Notes under the pieces: generated by a model
Databases searched by the model: none
What the model was told of the DNA's origin: nothing
Seen by the model: the letters and a program-made list of their open reading frames with translations, nothing else
Program-made: the position numbers and the translations under genes
In this document: positions 25,931 through 35,243 of the stretch, piece by piece
Layout of the letters: every line of letters starts with the position of its first letter
Numbering within the stretch: position 1 is the stretch's first letter
Assembly: GCF_900312745.1 (NCBI RefSeq)
Contig: NZ_OMPD01000014.1
Span: forward strand, 2,108,001-2,172,000
Length of the DNA stretch: 64,000 bases
Direction of reading: 5' to 3'
DNA from: Aquimarina sp. AU58
Lineage (GTDB): Bacteria; Bacteroidota; Bacteroidia; Flavobacteriales; Flavobacteriaceae

Positions 25931-25971
25931 CTTTCCAGATGTATATATAATGAAGCCGTACATCTGGAAAG
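25931..25971. repeat. 13-bp perfect inverted repeat without T-run
   Basis: CTTTCCAGATGTA at 25931-25943 and TACATCTGGAAAG at 25959-25971 are exact reverse complements around a 15-nt loop. It sits in the 486-bp gap between the PAS kinase start and the YeiH-type gene stop. The rest of the gap shows the frame remnant and a terminator but no other gene. It may be an RNA hairpin or a regulator site. Confidence 0.75.
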
Positions 25972-26048
25972 TGTAACATAAAAAGGGCTTTTAATAAAAG
26001 TATGAGATGTACTATACCTAGGTATTCTCTTATTGTTCTATGATTCAT

Positions 26049-26996
26049 TTATAAATTAAGTACTATAAGTAACGAGATTACTGATATGATAAACCATGTC
26101 GATATTCCTAGAACTGCGGGTTTCCATCCAACCACTTTTATTTTAGAAATTGATAAATTCATTCCTACCAGAAAGAGAACTACTACAAATACTGATTTTG
26201 AAATCGTGTATACCAAATTTGTAATTGTACTAGAGATAGGCGAATAACTATTTATGATAATTGCCAAAACAAAAATTATTATAAACCAGGGTATTTTTTT
26301 TGAATAGAATTCACCCTTAAATAGCAGAGAAGAAAAAATAGCTACGGGGACAATCCACAACGTCTTAACCAACTTAATGATTGTAGCTATTTTTAAGGCT
26401 TCTTCTCCGTAGATTTGCGCAGCACCAACTACTGAACTGGTATCATGAATGGCAATAGCGCTCCATAAACCAAATTGATATTCGGATAAATTAAATATGT
26501 GCCCTAGAGTTGGGAAAACTAATAGCGCTATTGCATTAAGAATAAAAACTATACTTAAAGCAATAGAAATATCTTCTTTTGGGGCATTTATTGTAGATGC
26601 TATTGCTGCAATAGCACTCCCACCGCAGATAGCTGTTCCCGATGAAATTAGATGAGCTGTTTTTTGTTCGACTTTAAGGGTTTTTCCTAATACAATACCA
26701 ATACATAAAGCAAAAATCACAAAGAACATGATATACATAAAACCATTTTGGCCAATAACCAGAGTTTCTTGAATATTGAGGTTAAAACCAATTCCTATAA
26801 TAGCAAGTTGTAGTAAAAAACTAATGGCTTTGTTATTAAATATAAGAAATCGATTCCCGAATACATTGGTAAATATAAAACCTAATAATAATGCTATAGA
26901 ACTATTTATAACTGAAGATAAACATGCTATTATAATTAGAGAAAATATAATTATTCTGGTCAGCCGAATCGCCTTTTCTTTCTTCAAAATATTCAT
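26049..26996 (-). CDS. YeiH-type putative sulfate/anion exporter, PSE family membrane protein
   Basis: A 315-residue membrane protein with about nine or ten transmembrane helices. It matches the UPF0324/YeiH family (PF03601, putative sulfate exporter family). Family markers are GFIFTNVFGN, FNLNIQETLVIGQNG, the loop SSGTAICGGSAIAAIA, AIHDTSSVVGAAQIYGEEAL, and the last helices starting with FVVVLFLVGMNLSISKI. The substrate is not established; sulfite, taurine-derived sulfonate or other anions have been suggested for relatives. It lies 79 bp downstream of a LysR-type regulator gene in the same direction. A palindrome in that gap is a good operator candidate. Confidence 0.85.
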   Translation of the reverse strand: MNILKKEKAIRLTRIIIFSLIIIACLSSVINSSIALLLGFIFTNVFGNRFLIFNNKAISFLLQLAIIGIGFNLNIQETLVIGQNGFMYIMFFVIFALCIGIVLGKTLKVEQKTAHLISSGTAICGGSAIAAIASTINAPKEDISIALSIVFILNAIALLVFPTLGHIFNLSEYQFGLWSAIAIHDTSSVVGAAQIYGEEALKIATIIKLVKTLWIVPVAIFSSLLFKGEFYSKKIPWFIIIFVLAIIINSYSPISSTITNLVYTISKSVFVVVLFLVGMNLSISKIKVVGWKPAVLGISTWFIISVISLLIVLNL

Positions 26997-27057
26997 CTAC
27001 GTCTTGTTAATACTGGATCGTAGATGCAAATTTGAATGTTTTTACAGAATAAATTTC

Positions 27058-27072
27058 ATTACAATTTGTAAT
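27058..27072 (-). promoter_or_regulatory. Probable LysR-type regulator box before the YeiH-type gene
   Basis: ATTACAATTTGTAAT is a 7-bp perfect inverted repeat around one base and contains the LysR box T-N11-A. It lies 62 bp upstream of the transporter start, immediately after the end of the LysR gene. Position and pattern are seen; binding by the neighbouring LysR is inferred. Confidence 0.5.
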
Positions 27073-27075
27073 CCC

Positions 27076-27972
27076 TTATTCCATTAGGTTATAATGAGCA
27101 GCAAAGAAGCGTTTTGTTTTTTCTACAGTATTCGAATATTCTCCATGTAAATTTACCATATGAAAAACACGCTTGATAGTAAAAGAAGTAATATCAATGA
27201 TTTTTAATTTATTATTCATTAACTCATCTGTAATACAATGAATAGATAGAAAAGAGTAGGAGCCCGAGTGCATTAAATATGTTTTGATACTTTCTGTACT
27301 TCCTAAGGTCATTTCAATTGCTAATTGGCTAATATCTACATTTACATTTTGCAGAGCATCTTTTATAATGTTTCTGGTACCAGAACCTTTTTCTCGCAAT
27401 ATTAACGGTAGTTCTTTTAATTCTCTTAGCGTAATTTCTTGCTTTTTTAATGCGGTGTTATCTGTACTGGTGACCAAAACAATTTCGTCTAAAACAAATG
27501 TTTCGTAATGTAAAAGTGGATTAGAAGTATTTCCTTCTGTAAAACCAATATCTACCTGTTTATTAATAATTGATGATTCTATATGTTCAGAATTGTTATT
27601 GAGAAGAGTAATGTTGGTAGTACTGTATTTTGCTTTAAATTTTGATAATATTTTGGGCAAAATGTATTGAGAAATTGTAGTACTTGCTCCAATAGTGATC
27701 TTATCGGGGAATTTACTATTTAAAGCCAAGAAATCATCTTCTAGTTGATTATATAGATTAAGTATTTTATTAGTGTATTGCAGTAATAATTTTCCTTCGG
27801 GAGTTAAACTTATTTTATTGCCGTGCCTGTTAAATAATGCTTTACCAAAATGCTTTTCTAATTCGTTAATATGTTTTGTTATTGCTGGTTGTGTGATAAA
27901 AAGCATTTTGGAAGCTTTGGTAAAACTAAGAAAATCAGCAACTTTTTTGAAAACTTTTAATCTGTAGATCAT
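27076..27972 (-). CDS. LysR family transcriptional regulator
   Basis: A 298-residue regulator. The N-terminal winged HTH spans residues 3-62 (FLSFTKASKMLFITQPAITKHI and the recognition helix NELEKHFGKALFNR). The effector-binding domain spans about 88-298 with two periplasmic-binding-like lobes. It resembles YeiE/CbbR-type regulators by position, since it is adjacent to a YeiH-type transporter. Gene order suggests it controls that transporter and itself. Confidence 0.92.
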   Translation of the reverse strand: MIYRLKVFKKVADFLSFTKASKMLFITQPAITKHINELEKHFGKALFNRHGNKISLTPEGKLLLQYTNKILNLYNQLEDDFLALNSKFPDKITIGASTTISQYILPKILSKFKAKYSTTNITLLNNNSEHIESSIINKQVDIGFTEGNTSNPLLHYETFVLDEIVLVTSTDNTALKKQEITLRELKELPLILREKGSGTRNIIKDALQNVNVDISQLAIEMTLGSTESIKTYLMHSGSYSFLSIHCITDELMNNKLKIIDITSFTIKRVFHMVNLHGEYSNTVEKTKRFFAAHYNLME

Positions 27973-28023
27973 TAGACTATACTTAAGCGGTTTTTCTTTC
28001 AGTAAAAAGATGTATTGAAAAAA

Positions 28024-28038
28024 TGAAATTTGATTTCA
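28024..28038. promoter_or_regulatory. 15-bp palindrome upstream of the LysR gene
   Basis: TGAAAT-TTG-ATTTCA has 6-bp perfect arms. It lies 51 bp upstream of the LysR start and could be an autoregulatory site. Its sequence differs from the palindrome before the transporter, so a shared regulator is not proven. Confidence 0.35.
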
Positions 28039-28497
28039 ATGTATTAAAACCTCTTTATTGATAGTGTTTATTATAACGTTTTACCTTGTTTATTCCCTAC
28101 CAGGTATGCTAATCTGACTTTAAAATAGTAAAAAAATAACTTCATAATTTTATTATAATACATTCCTGACAATGGATGAGAATTGTTTCTTAAAAAAGAA
28201 GCATTTAAAAAACATTTAAAATTACTACAAATTTACTTCCTAGAATGCACTTTTAAGTTAAAGTCAAATGTATAGATCTCATAGGTGAAAAGGCTATTGC
28301 AATTTGTTATGGGGTATTATCTTATGTTATAACTTATTATAAACTGGTTGAGATATTAGTAATTGGGCGGTTTTAAAAATAATGAATATCAACTTGTAGT
28401 ATATTCTTATCAAAAGATGGATCGTTAATATCATTCATCTCTAAAACCGGAATATTTGCTTAAACTTAGATACTCATTTGTATCTATATAAAACACA
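28039..28497. other. Gene-free gap between the LysR and SGNH genes
   Basis: About 460 bp of AT-rich sequence with no reading frame that looks coding, no terminator hairpin of note and no repeat shared with elsewhere in the window. The promoters of the two divergent genes should be here. Confidence 0.5.
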
Positions 28498-29169
28498 ATG
28501 GTTAATAGATTAGTTATAATATTTATCGGATTATTTATAGTATATATATCTTGCTCATCGAGTCATATTACTCAAGAATCAGGTGTCGAAAATTCTGATC
28601 AACAAGATGATAGCCGTGATATATCAGACAAAGAATATGACCTCTTATTTGTGGGTAATAGCTTGACGTATAGTAATGATTTGCCCAGATTAGTAACACA
28701 AGAAGCAAAAAGAAAGGGGATAATGATTACGACTACCATGTTGGCTAAGCCCAATTATGCTATTGTAGATCATTGGGCAGATAAAGAGGTTCAACGTCTG
28801 ATTAAAACAAAGAAATATGATGTTGTGATTATACAGCAAGGTCCTTCGTCTCAGGCCGATGGGAGAGAGATGCTTCTTAATTCAGGAAAAGAATATAGTA
28901 ACTTATGTATTGCAAATGGTGCAAAACTGGCTTATTTTATGGTATGGCCATCAAGAATATACTACCATACTTTTGATGGTGTTATTAAAAACTATACAGA
29001 CGCAGCAATCAAAAATAAAGCAATACTATGCCCTGTAGGAAAAATCTGGAAACAACATTTTGATAAGACCAGCGATTTTTCATATTACAGTCCAGATCAA
29101 TTTCACCCTTCTTTATCGGGTAGTAAGGTGGCAGCCAAAGTGATTGTAGAGTCACTGTTTGTAAAATAG
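28498..29169 (+). CDS. SGNH/GDSL-type hydrolase lipoprotein
   Basis: A 223-residue lipoprotein with the lipidated cysteine near residue 19 (IVYISCSSS) and a linker rich in Ser, Gln and Asp. The SGNH fold begins with LLFVGNSLTYSN, where Ser55 is the likely nucleophile. The C-terminal DQFHPS holds the catalytic Asp and His (about 200-203). The oxyanion Gly and Asn may be in QQGPSSQADG, where the block III Asn is not obvious. Substrates could be acetylated or acylated sugars. The gene is monocistronic and convergent with the LytS kinase gene. Confidence 0.78.
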   Translation: MVNRLVIIFIGLFIVYISCSSSHITQESGVENSDQQDDSRDISDKEYDLLFVGNSLTYSNDLPRLVTQEAKRKGIMITTTMLAKPNYAIVDHWADKEVQRLIKTKKYDVVIIQQGPSSQADGREMLLNSGKEYSNLCIANGAKLAYFMVWPSRIYYHTFDGVIKNYTDAAIKNKAILCPVGKIWKQHFDKTSDFSYYSPDQFHPSLSGSKVAAKVIVESLFVK

Positions 29170-29188
29170 TTATTTGTATTGTAAAACG

Positions 29189-30292
29189 TTAAGAGTGCTT
29201 ACCCTGTTCAAAGATTCTCGGTATTTTTATATAATTGATCACTCCAGAATTTTCATTATTTCTAATGTCAAATGAATAATTACCTTGATACAAGGTGTCT
29301 ATTCGTTCTAAAACATTACTGATGCCATTACCGAAAACAATTTTTTCTTGTTGTAATTGTACTCCATTATTAGTTATTTCGAAAACAATATCATCATAGA
29401 GCATGAAAATTTTTATACCAATTGTAATGGTATCATGAGTATACGAAAAACCATGTTTTATAGAATTTTCTACAATAGGTTGTAAGATAAGCGGTGGTAC
29501 TTTTTCGAATAACATAAAATCGGCAATATCAATCTTAAAATTTAATTTTTCTCCAAATCGTAGTTTTTCAATACCTAAATATTTGTTTAAAATTGATAAC
29601 TCTTCTTCTAAAGTAATATGTTTTACATCTTTGATACTTAGTGTTTTTCTTAACATTTCGCTTAAATCGGCTAACGCATCTTGCGATTTTTCAATATCAA
29701 TATCCATTAAGGAAGAGATGTCATTTAATGCATTAAATAGAAAATGTGGTTGTAACTGTGATTGTAAGACTTTAATTTTTGAATCCAGTAATTGTGTTTT
29801 TAAATTGGATTCTCTTATTTCCTGATCTTTTTGTTTTTTAAAATAATAATAAGCATATAGAATAGTGATTAGCGTGAAATAGACAAAAAAGTTAAAGTTC
29901 GAACTATAAGCTAACCTTAATAAAATTAGTTTAATATCAATAACATCGGTATATCCAAGAACATATTTCTCATATCCTAGTAGCAAAACAGAGCTATAGA
30001 GTGATAATAAAACTGAAATTAAAGTATGAATAATAATACTAATGGGTAGAGAAAATTTACGCATAATATATACTCTCGTAAATATGATCGATAGTATGAT
30101 AAATATGAACTTGGTACCATAATTAAATAAATAATTCATGATAAGCCCAATCCAGGTAAATGATTTAAATGAAACTCCGCTTATTTTTTGAAAAAGAGCA
30201 TTGACAAGACCAAAAAGACATGCTAAAATATAAAAGAGAACTATAAATCTAAAAAGTTTTTTATCTAGCATTTTAAGAATTCTTAATGTCAA
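29189..30292 (-). CDS. LytS-type sensor histidine kinase
   Basis: A 367-residue membrane kinase of the His_kinase (PF06580) family. There are four predicted transmembrane helices (about 13-33, 47-72, 83-105 and 131-152), a short coiled coil, then QLQPHFLFNALNDISSL with His183 as the phosphorylation site. The ATPase part has LILQPIVENSIKHGF (N box) and GNGISNVLERID (glycine-rich end). Its gene starts 20 bp inside the end of the LytTR regulator gene in a different frame. Residue 8 (MLDKKLF) is an alternative start outside most of the overlap. Together they form a two-component pair. Confidence 0.9.
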   Translation of the reverse strand: MTLRILKMLDKKLFRFIVLFYILACLFGLVNALFQKISGVSFKSFTWIGLIMNYLFNYGTKFIFIILSIIFTRVYIMRKFSLPISIIIHTLISVLLSLYSSVLLLGYEKYVLGYTDVIDIKLILLRLAYSSNFNFFVYFTLITILYAYYYFKKQKDQEIRESNLKTQLLDSKIKVLQSQLQPHFLFNALNDISSLMDIDIEKSQDALADLSEMLRKTLSIKDVKHITLEEELSILNKYLGIEKLRFGEKLNFKIDIADFMLFEKVPPLILQPIVENSIKHGFSYTHDTITIGIKIFMLYDDIVFEITNNGVQLQQEKIVFGNGISNVLERIDTLYQGNYSFDIRNNENSGVINYIKIPRIFEQGKHS

Positions 30293-31064
30293 TTTTCTTT
30301 AAAAAAGATGTTTTGTACGTTTTTGTTAAAGAGAACGATTTTTCATCATTCATGGTAATACTATAATCTCCCATACCTTCTCCAATAACCTCTTTAATTT
30401 CTTTTAATCTAACGATAGTTGACCTGTTTATACGAATAAATTCTTTTGGATCTAATTTTTTAATAAAATCACTCATAGAAATACGATATACATGCTTTTG
30501 ACCCGAATATGTGAAAATTTCGGCATAATACGCAGATGAAATGATATATTTTACGTCGCTGGTCTCTACAAAATAATACTTCTTTCCTAATTTTAAAACA
30601 ATTCGCTCTAAATAGGTGTTATGCTCCTCTAATATGCTTGTTTCTTCATTTTTTAGAAATTGAATCAAGCTACTCATTTTTGAAGAGAAGATTTCTTTTT
30701 CATTTATTTTAATACGATTGATACCTCTGTGTAAAGCTTCAAAAAACCGATCTTTTTTAAAAGGTTTTAATAAAAAATCAATTGCCTGCACCTCAAATGC
30801 TTTTACCGCAAAACTATCAAAAGCAGTTACAAAAATAATAGTGGGAGTACATTCTGGATGCACTTTTTTTAGTACATCAAAACCAGTCATATCTGTCATT
30901 TGTATATCTAAGAAAACAAGATCAGGCTCTAACTCACGAATATATTGTATGGCTTCCTTACCAGATGATGCTTCAAAAATAGAATCGGTTACTTTGGCTT
31001 CAATAATTAATTTTAAAATCCTCTTTCTGGCCAAAGTTTCATCATCAACAATAAGTATTTTCAT
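30273..31064 (-). CDS. LytTR family response regulator
   Basis: A 263-residue regulator. The REC domain covers residues 1-120 with phospho-acceptor Asp53 (VFLDIQMTD), followed by a linker and a LytTR DNA-binding domain (about 145-260; YFVETSDVKYIISSAYYAEIFT and RIHRST-like RINRSTIVRLKEIKEV). It is transcribed first in the pair with the LytS kinase. Such pairs often control membrane or envelope genes, but no target is visible here. Confidence 0.93.
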   Translation of the reverse strand: MKILIVDDETLARKRILKLIIEAKVTDSIFEASSGKEAIQYIRELEPDLVFLDIQMTDMTGFDVLKKVHPECTPTIIFVTAFDSFAVKAFEVQAIDFLLKPFKKDRFFEALHRGINRIKINEKEIFSSKMSSLIQFLKNEETSILEEHNTYLERIVLKLGKKYYFVETSDVKYIISSAYYAEIFTYSGQKHVYRISMSDFIKKLDPKEFIRINRSTIVRLKEIKEVIGEGMGDYSITMNDEKSFSLTKTYKTSFLKKIDIKNS

Positions 31065-31307
31065 AATAATGGATCTAGGTAAGTATGTAGTTTTATTAAG
31101 CCGTTTATAATTTAAACTTTTAATTCATAGTATCAAATCATTTTTTAAACACTTTGAAGTATAGAACTGACTGTAAGTAAACGAAACATTTAGCAAATTG
31201 TCAAAAAAATGATATTTGTGAGCTATTTCATGATATTTTCATTCAATTTTTTACATAATAATTTATCATATTTGATGTGTAGACTATCATATAAAAACAT
31301 AGCGATC

Positions 31308-32546
31308 ATGAAATTTAAAATACTCATAATTCTTCTTTTGGTAACTTTAACTGGCTATACACAAAGCTTAAATGAACTCTATAAAAAAAGTATCGAAGCG
31401 TATAAGAATAAAAATTTTGAAGCTTTCGAAAAACTTAATTTAGAAGCTTTAGAGTTACATCCTTCACAGCCTACCATATTGTTTAATTTGGCAGCTTCAT
31501 ATGTCCTTAATAGTAAGAATAAACAGGCTTTTGAACTTTTGAGTAGTTTACTAAGTTGGAATGCCGAATTAAAATTGGAGGACGAAGATTTTAAATCTCT
31601 ATTAGAAGAGAAGAAATTTGCAAACGACTTAAAGAAAAAAGCGTCCTTTTTTTCAACTCAAAAAGAATCAAGCTCCACTTTTTTTAAAATATCCAACAAA
31701 TACCATGTTGAAGATGTAGTGGTGATAGAGGGTATGGCTTACTTAACAGATGTAAGAAATGGATTTGTTATTAAATATAATCTAAAAACTAAAAAGTCTG
31801 AAGAACTTCTATCTGTTGCAGGTGCTGCTTTCGCAATTATAAAAGGAGTAGATAAAAACTCTATTTGGGTCTCTTCCTCTATGTTTCCGAATTATAGTAA
31901 ATATGACAAAGAGCAAAATAACAAATCATTTGTGTATAAGATAAATACCCAAAGCGGAAACATAATGGCTAAAATAGAAATACCAGAAGAAGCTGTTATT
32001 GGGAGCATGGTTTTAGCTAAAAACAATAAAATATATGCTACTAATTCTGTATCCCCCAAAATATTTGTAATAGATGCCAATAAAGGAGTACTCGAAAATT
32101 CTTTTGAAGTAAACGAAGCATTTAACCTACAAGGGATTACTCTTGATGATACACACCAGCATCTATTTATAGCCGATTATATAAAAGGGATTATGAAATT
32201 GAATTTAGCTGATTTTTCAGATAGAATGTGGTATGAGTCTAAAGCGTATTTATTAAAAGGCATAGACGGTTTAAATTATATTGATGATAATACATTAATT
32301 GCTATCCAAAATAATTCTAACCCTAAAAAAGTAATACAACTTACCACAGATGCTAATAAAGTAACTAAAGTCGAAATTTTGGATAATGCATTGCCGTATA
32401 AAGGAGAACCTACTAACGGTAAATTTTATAAAGAAATGGGGTATCTTTATATTTCGAACAGTCAATGGCCTTTTTATGATAAAAAGAACACTCCATTAGT
32501 AGAGCAATGGGAGCCACAAAGAATTAGAATTTTAAATCCTTTCTAA
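31308..32546 (+). CDS. Secreted protein with TPR-like N-terminus and beta-propeller (NHL/SMP-30-like)
   Basis: A 412-residue protein. I chose the ATG at 31308 because it starts a clean signal peptide (MKFKILIILLLVTLTGYTQS); a longer frame from 31209 adds 33 residues without signal-like character. Residues 22-110 form two or three helical hairpins of TPR type (YKNKNFEAFEKLNLEALEL). The rest (about 130-412) has repeated four-strand blades like those of YncE, SMP-30 or NHL propellers, without clear catalytic residues. The GNAT gene begins 2 bp after its stop codon. Function unknown. Confidence 0.75.
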   Translation: MKFKILIILLLVTLTGYTQSLNELYKKSIEAYKNKNFEAFEKLNLEALELHPSQPTILFNLAASYVLNSKNKQAFELLSSLLSWNAELKLEDEDFKSLLEEKKFANDLKKKASFFSTQKESSSTFFKISNKYHVEDVVVIEGMAYLTDVRNGFVIKYNLKTKKSEELLSVAGAAFAIIKGVDKNSIWVSSSMFPNYSKYDKEQNNKSFVYKINTQSGNIMAKIEIPEEAVIGSMVLAKNNKIYATNSVSPKIFVIDANKGVLENSFEVNEAFNLQGITLDDTHQHLFIADYIKGIMKLNLADFSDRMWYESKAYLLKGIDGLNYIDDNTLIAIQNNSNPKKVIQLTTDANKVTKVEILDNALPYKGEPTNGKFYKEMGYLYISNSQWPFYDKKNTPLVEQWEPQRIRILNPF

Positions 32547-32547
32547 A

Positions 32548-32988
32548 ATGATTGAAGAAGAAATTATTAGATATAAAGAAGAACAGTTATCAGAAATCAA
32601 GAATGTTTTTTTTCTAAATGTCCCTGAGTATTTTGCAGAAGAAGAGTGGGACGATTTTACAGAGTATTTAAAATTGCATAGTACTACATATTTTCTTGCA
32701 AAGAATGAAAATACAGTAATTGGTTGCGGGGGTTATCATAAAAGTAATGATATTACCGCAAGGCTTTCATGGGATTTTATTCACCCGGATTTCAAAGGTA
32801 AAGGGGTAGGAAGAAAAATTATCTCACACTGTTTAGAAGAGATAGACAAAGACGCAGATATACATAATATCGAAGTTTGGACTTCGCAGCTTGCATATCA
32901 ATTTTATGCAAAATTTGGACTAAAAACGTACCATATCGAAGAACATTATTGGGGAAAGGGCCTACATCTCTATAGGATGAAAACGTGA
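32548..32988 (+). CDS. GNAT family N-acetyltransferase
   Basis: A 146-residue cytosolic acetyltransferase. The acetyl-CoA motif is HPDFKGKGVGRKIISHCLEE (Q/R-x-x-G-x-G pattern as KGKGVG), preceded by strand GCGGYH and followed by VWTSQLAYQFYAKFGL. The acceptor substrate is not readable. The ATG is 2 bp after the stop of the propeller gene, so it is probably co-translated, although the two proteins differ in location (secreted versus cytosolic). Confidence 0.88.
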   Translation: MIEEEIIRYKEEQLSEIKNVFFLNVPEYFAEEEWDDFTEYLKLHSTTYFLAKNENTVIGCGGYHKSNDITARLSWDFIHPDFKGKGVGRKIISHCLEEIDKDADIHNIEVWTSQLAYQFYAKFGLKTYHIEEHYWGKGLHLYRMKT

Positions 32989-33151
32989 CCGTTCGTAAAA
33001 CTCCTTCCTTTAAGTATACGTATAACCCTTCAAAAGATAACCGATCCATAATTAACTAGGATATAAAAAATATCTTAATAAACTATCTCTGGAGCAATTT
33101 AGAGAATTTGTACAGGTTCTTATTTTGTAAATTGAAATAAAGAGTTTGATA

Positions 33152-33910
33152 TTAAATTTCTGATCTGATTAATTTTGGAAGGTATTTTAAAGCTTGTTTA
33201 TCACGACTTTTAAAATAAGTATATGCATGTTCGGGTAACCAATGTTTGTCGACAAAATCTATAAATATGGGTAGCAAATGATTCCTGTATTGTTTCACTT
33301 CTATTTCTTTACCACTTGGTAATCGATGAAGATATGTTTTAAATTCACGATTATATTGTGGAAACTTTTTTTCAAGATATTTTTCAAAATGAAGAGAAAC
33401 ACTAATGTCGGGCCTTATTTCTTTACCATCTAAAGCTTTGTTGGGTAACATATAACCTTCCTGTTCAAACCGCCCATATAACCTAATAAAAAGTTCACTT
33501 AATATCGAAAAATAGCCAGAAGATATACGATCCCAATTGTCATTAAACCGAATTACAAAATTGGGTATTTCTAGCCGCTTTGTAGTGTAATATCCTCTAG
33601 TTCGTATTAGTGGTAAAACCTGGTTAGTAACCCATTTTCTAAATTTTTTAGCACTGTTTGTTGTGCTTTTAAAAATTAAAGAATACAAACCACTTTCAGA
33701 AATCAGGGTCGCATTTTTTTGAGTTCCGTTATAGAATATTTCGGTAGCAAAACGTTCTTCTATATCCAGTGTACTCCATACTTCATCTGGATTTCCTAAC
33801 TCCAACACTTTCACTACTTCATCAACAATAAACCAAATTTGATTATTGATTTCTACAGACGTTAGCTGCTGAAAATAATTAGTTTCTTTTTTTACGATTT
33901 CTGATTTCAT
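33152..33910 (-). CDS. BRO-N domain protein (phage antirepressor-like)
   Basis: A 252-residue protein. Residues 15-110 match the BRO-N fold of phage and baculovirus regulators: INNQIWFIVDEVVKVLELGN, then LISESGLYSLIFKSTTNSAKKFRKWVTNQVLPLIRTRGYY. The C-terminal 140 residues are unrelated to the usual antirepressor tails (KilA-C or ANT) and have no domain I recognise. Such proteins bind DNA in phages and also occur alone in chromosomes. No other phage gene is nearby, so it stands as an isolated gene on the minus strand. Role unknown. Confidence 0.8.
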   Translation of the reverse strand: MKSEIVKKETNYFQQLTSVEINNQIWFIVDEVVKVLELGNPDEVWSTLDIEERFATEIFYNGTQKNATLISESGLYSLIFKSTTNSAKKFRKWVTNQVLPLIRTRGYYTTKRLEIPNFVIRFNDNWDRISSGYFSILSELFIRLYGRFEQEGYMLPNKALDGKEIRPDISVSLHFEKYLEKKFPQYNREFKTYLHRLPSGKEIEVKQYRNHLLPIFIDFVDKHWLPEHAYTYFKSRDKQALKYLPKLIRSEI

Positions 33911-34107
33911 TACCGTGGTTTTTCAGAGAAATAAAAATAATAGCATATATCGTATCTCACAATGATAATTATCAGATTTTGAAATCTTTAAATACTATCA
34001 TGATACCAGACTTGTGAGTGAGTTTTAAAAAGTACTCTAATGACATTGGTCATATTAAAAGAGAAGTGTAGTCTTTATATTTGAGATGGATCATATAAAA
34101 GTTTATT

Positions 34108-34494
34108 ATGGACATATCTATATTTTTAGCAAAATTTTGGGGTTGGTATTTGATTGTGTTTTTCTTCATATTGAGCTTTAATCCCAATAGGATTAAACAG
34201 ATTTTTGAGGACTTGAAAGACCAAAAATTCGTAATTATAACTTCATTTATTGCAATTATTGTGGGATTACTCAATATCCTTTTTCATAATATATGGGAAC
34301 CAAACTGGAAATTTATCATTACTGCCATAGGTTGGATTTCATTAGGTATGGGGTTGTTGCTGTTTGTCTTTCCGAAAGGAACCGCCAAATGGTTAGAATT
34401 TATCAATATAAAATTGGTGCAAGTGCTATACGTACTACTGTTTTTAATGGGGATTCTTTTGTTGAATGCAGGATACGAACTGGTTCCGTATTAA
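34108..34494 (+). CDS. Hypothetical membrane protein (four helices)
   Basis: A 128-residue protein with four predicted transmembrane helices (about 4-22, 43-62, 72-92 and 103-122) separated by short basic or polar loops. I recognise no family. It is the first gene of a plus-strand run of five genes up to 36999, with gaps of 27, 122, 85 and 3 bp. Confidence 0.68.
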   Translation: MDISIFLAKFWGWYLIVFFFILSFNPNRIKQIFEDLKDQKFVIITSFIAIIVGLLNILFHNIWEPNWKFIITAIGWISLGMGLLLFVFPKGTAKWLEFINIKLVQVLYVLLFLMGILLLNAGYELVPY

Positions 34495-34521
34495 TCTTTT
34501 TAAAAAACGTAAGTACTGATA

Positions 34522-35121
34522 ATGAAAAGAAGAAAAAGGATGATGACGAATATTCTGGTAATACTAGGATTAACATTGATTGTTTGGATAGTGCTTACTG
34601 TCATTGTGGGTAAAAAAGGGCCTGAAAAAATTGCTATCGTAGGGGCATCTAATAGTGATCAGAAGGCACTTATCGTTTACGACCCTGATCCGATTTATAA
34701 TCTTGATGAAAAGGTAAGCAAATCATTTGCAGAAGGCCTGTTAGAGAAGGGGTGGGGATCAAAAGTGGTTACAGTAGCTGCTGCCAAAAATTTTGAGAAA
34801 GAGTTTTTTGATTTATATGTATTCTGTGCGAATACTTATAATTGGGCTCCTGATAAAGCAATTCGTGATCATATAAAAAATATTGATTATTTACAGGGAA
34901 AGCATGTAGTTGCGATCACTTTAGGTAGTGGTTCTACAAAAAGATCTCAACGTTTGCTCGAAGAGTCCATCAAACAAAAAGAAGCCATACTTATTGATTC
35001 AAGAACATTTTGGTTGATGAAACCCAATACCGAATCAAAAACAAAAAGATCAAATAGCAAAATTGCTGTAGAAATGGCAAATAATTTTGGAAAAGAAATA
35101 GCTGAAAGAATTAAAAATTAG
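34522..35121 (+). CDS. Membrane-anchored flavodoxin-like protein
   Basis: A 199-residue protein with an N-terminal transmembrane helix (residues 8-28, ITLIVWIVLTVI-like) and a soluble flavodoxin-like alpha/beta domain (about 48-199). The first strand and loop (ALIVYDPDPIYNLDEKVSKSF) are in the place of the usual T/S-x-T-G-N-T FMN phosphate loop, but the sequence does not match it. FMN binding is therefore uncertain. It lies 27 bp after the four-helix membrane protein gene. Confidence 0.62.
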   Translation: MKRRKRMMTNILVILGLTLIVWIVLTVIVGKKGPEKIAIVGASNSDQKALIVYDPDPIYNLDEKVSKSFAEGLLEKGWGSKVVTVAAAKNFEKEFFDLYVFCANTYNWAPDKAIRDHIKNIDYLQGKHVVAITLGSGSTKRSQRLLEESIKQKEAILIDSRTFWLMKPNTESKTKRSNSKIAVEMANNFGKEIAERIKN

Positions 35122-35243
35122 CCTAAAATAGTCATGGTTTTTACTATTAGATTTATAATTAGATAGATATTATTTTTCTGTTTTTACAGTTTCCAAAATT
35201 TAAGTTGCTTTTTCAAATAATTCTTATACAAAATAGTACTGTA

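Noticed and set aside
30718..31110. Plus-strand frame opposite the LytTR regulator
   Set aside because: The minus-strand regulator has REC and LytTR motifs; the plus-strand frame has none.
33152..33910. Prophage around the BRO-N gene
   Set aside because: No integrase, terminase, capsid, tail or lysis gene is near; neighbours are host-like genes on both sides.
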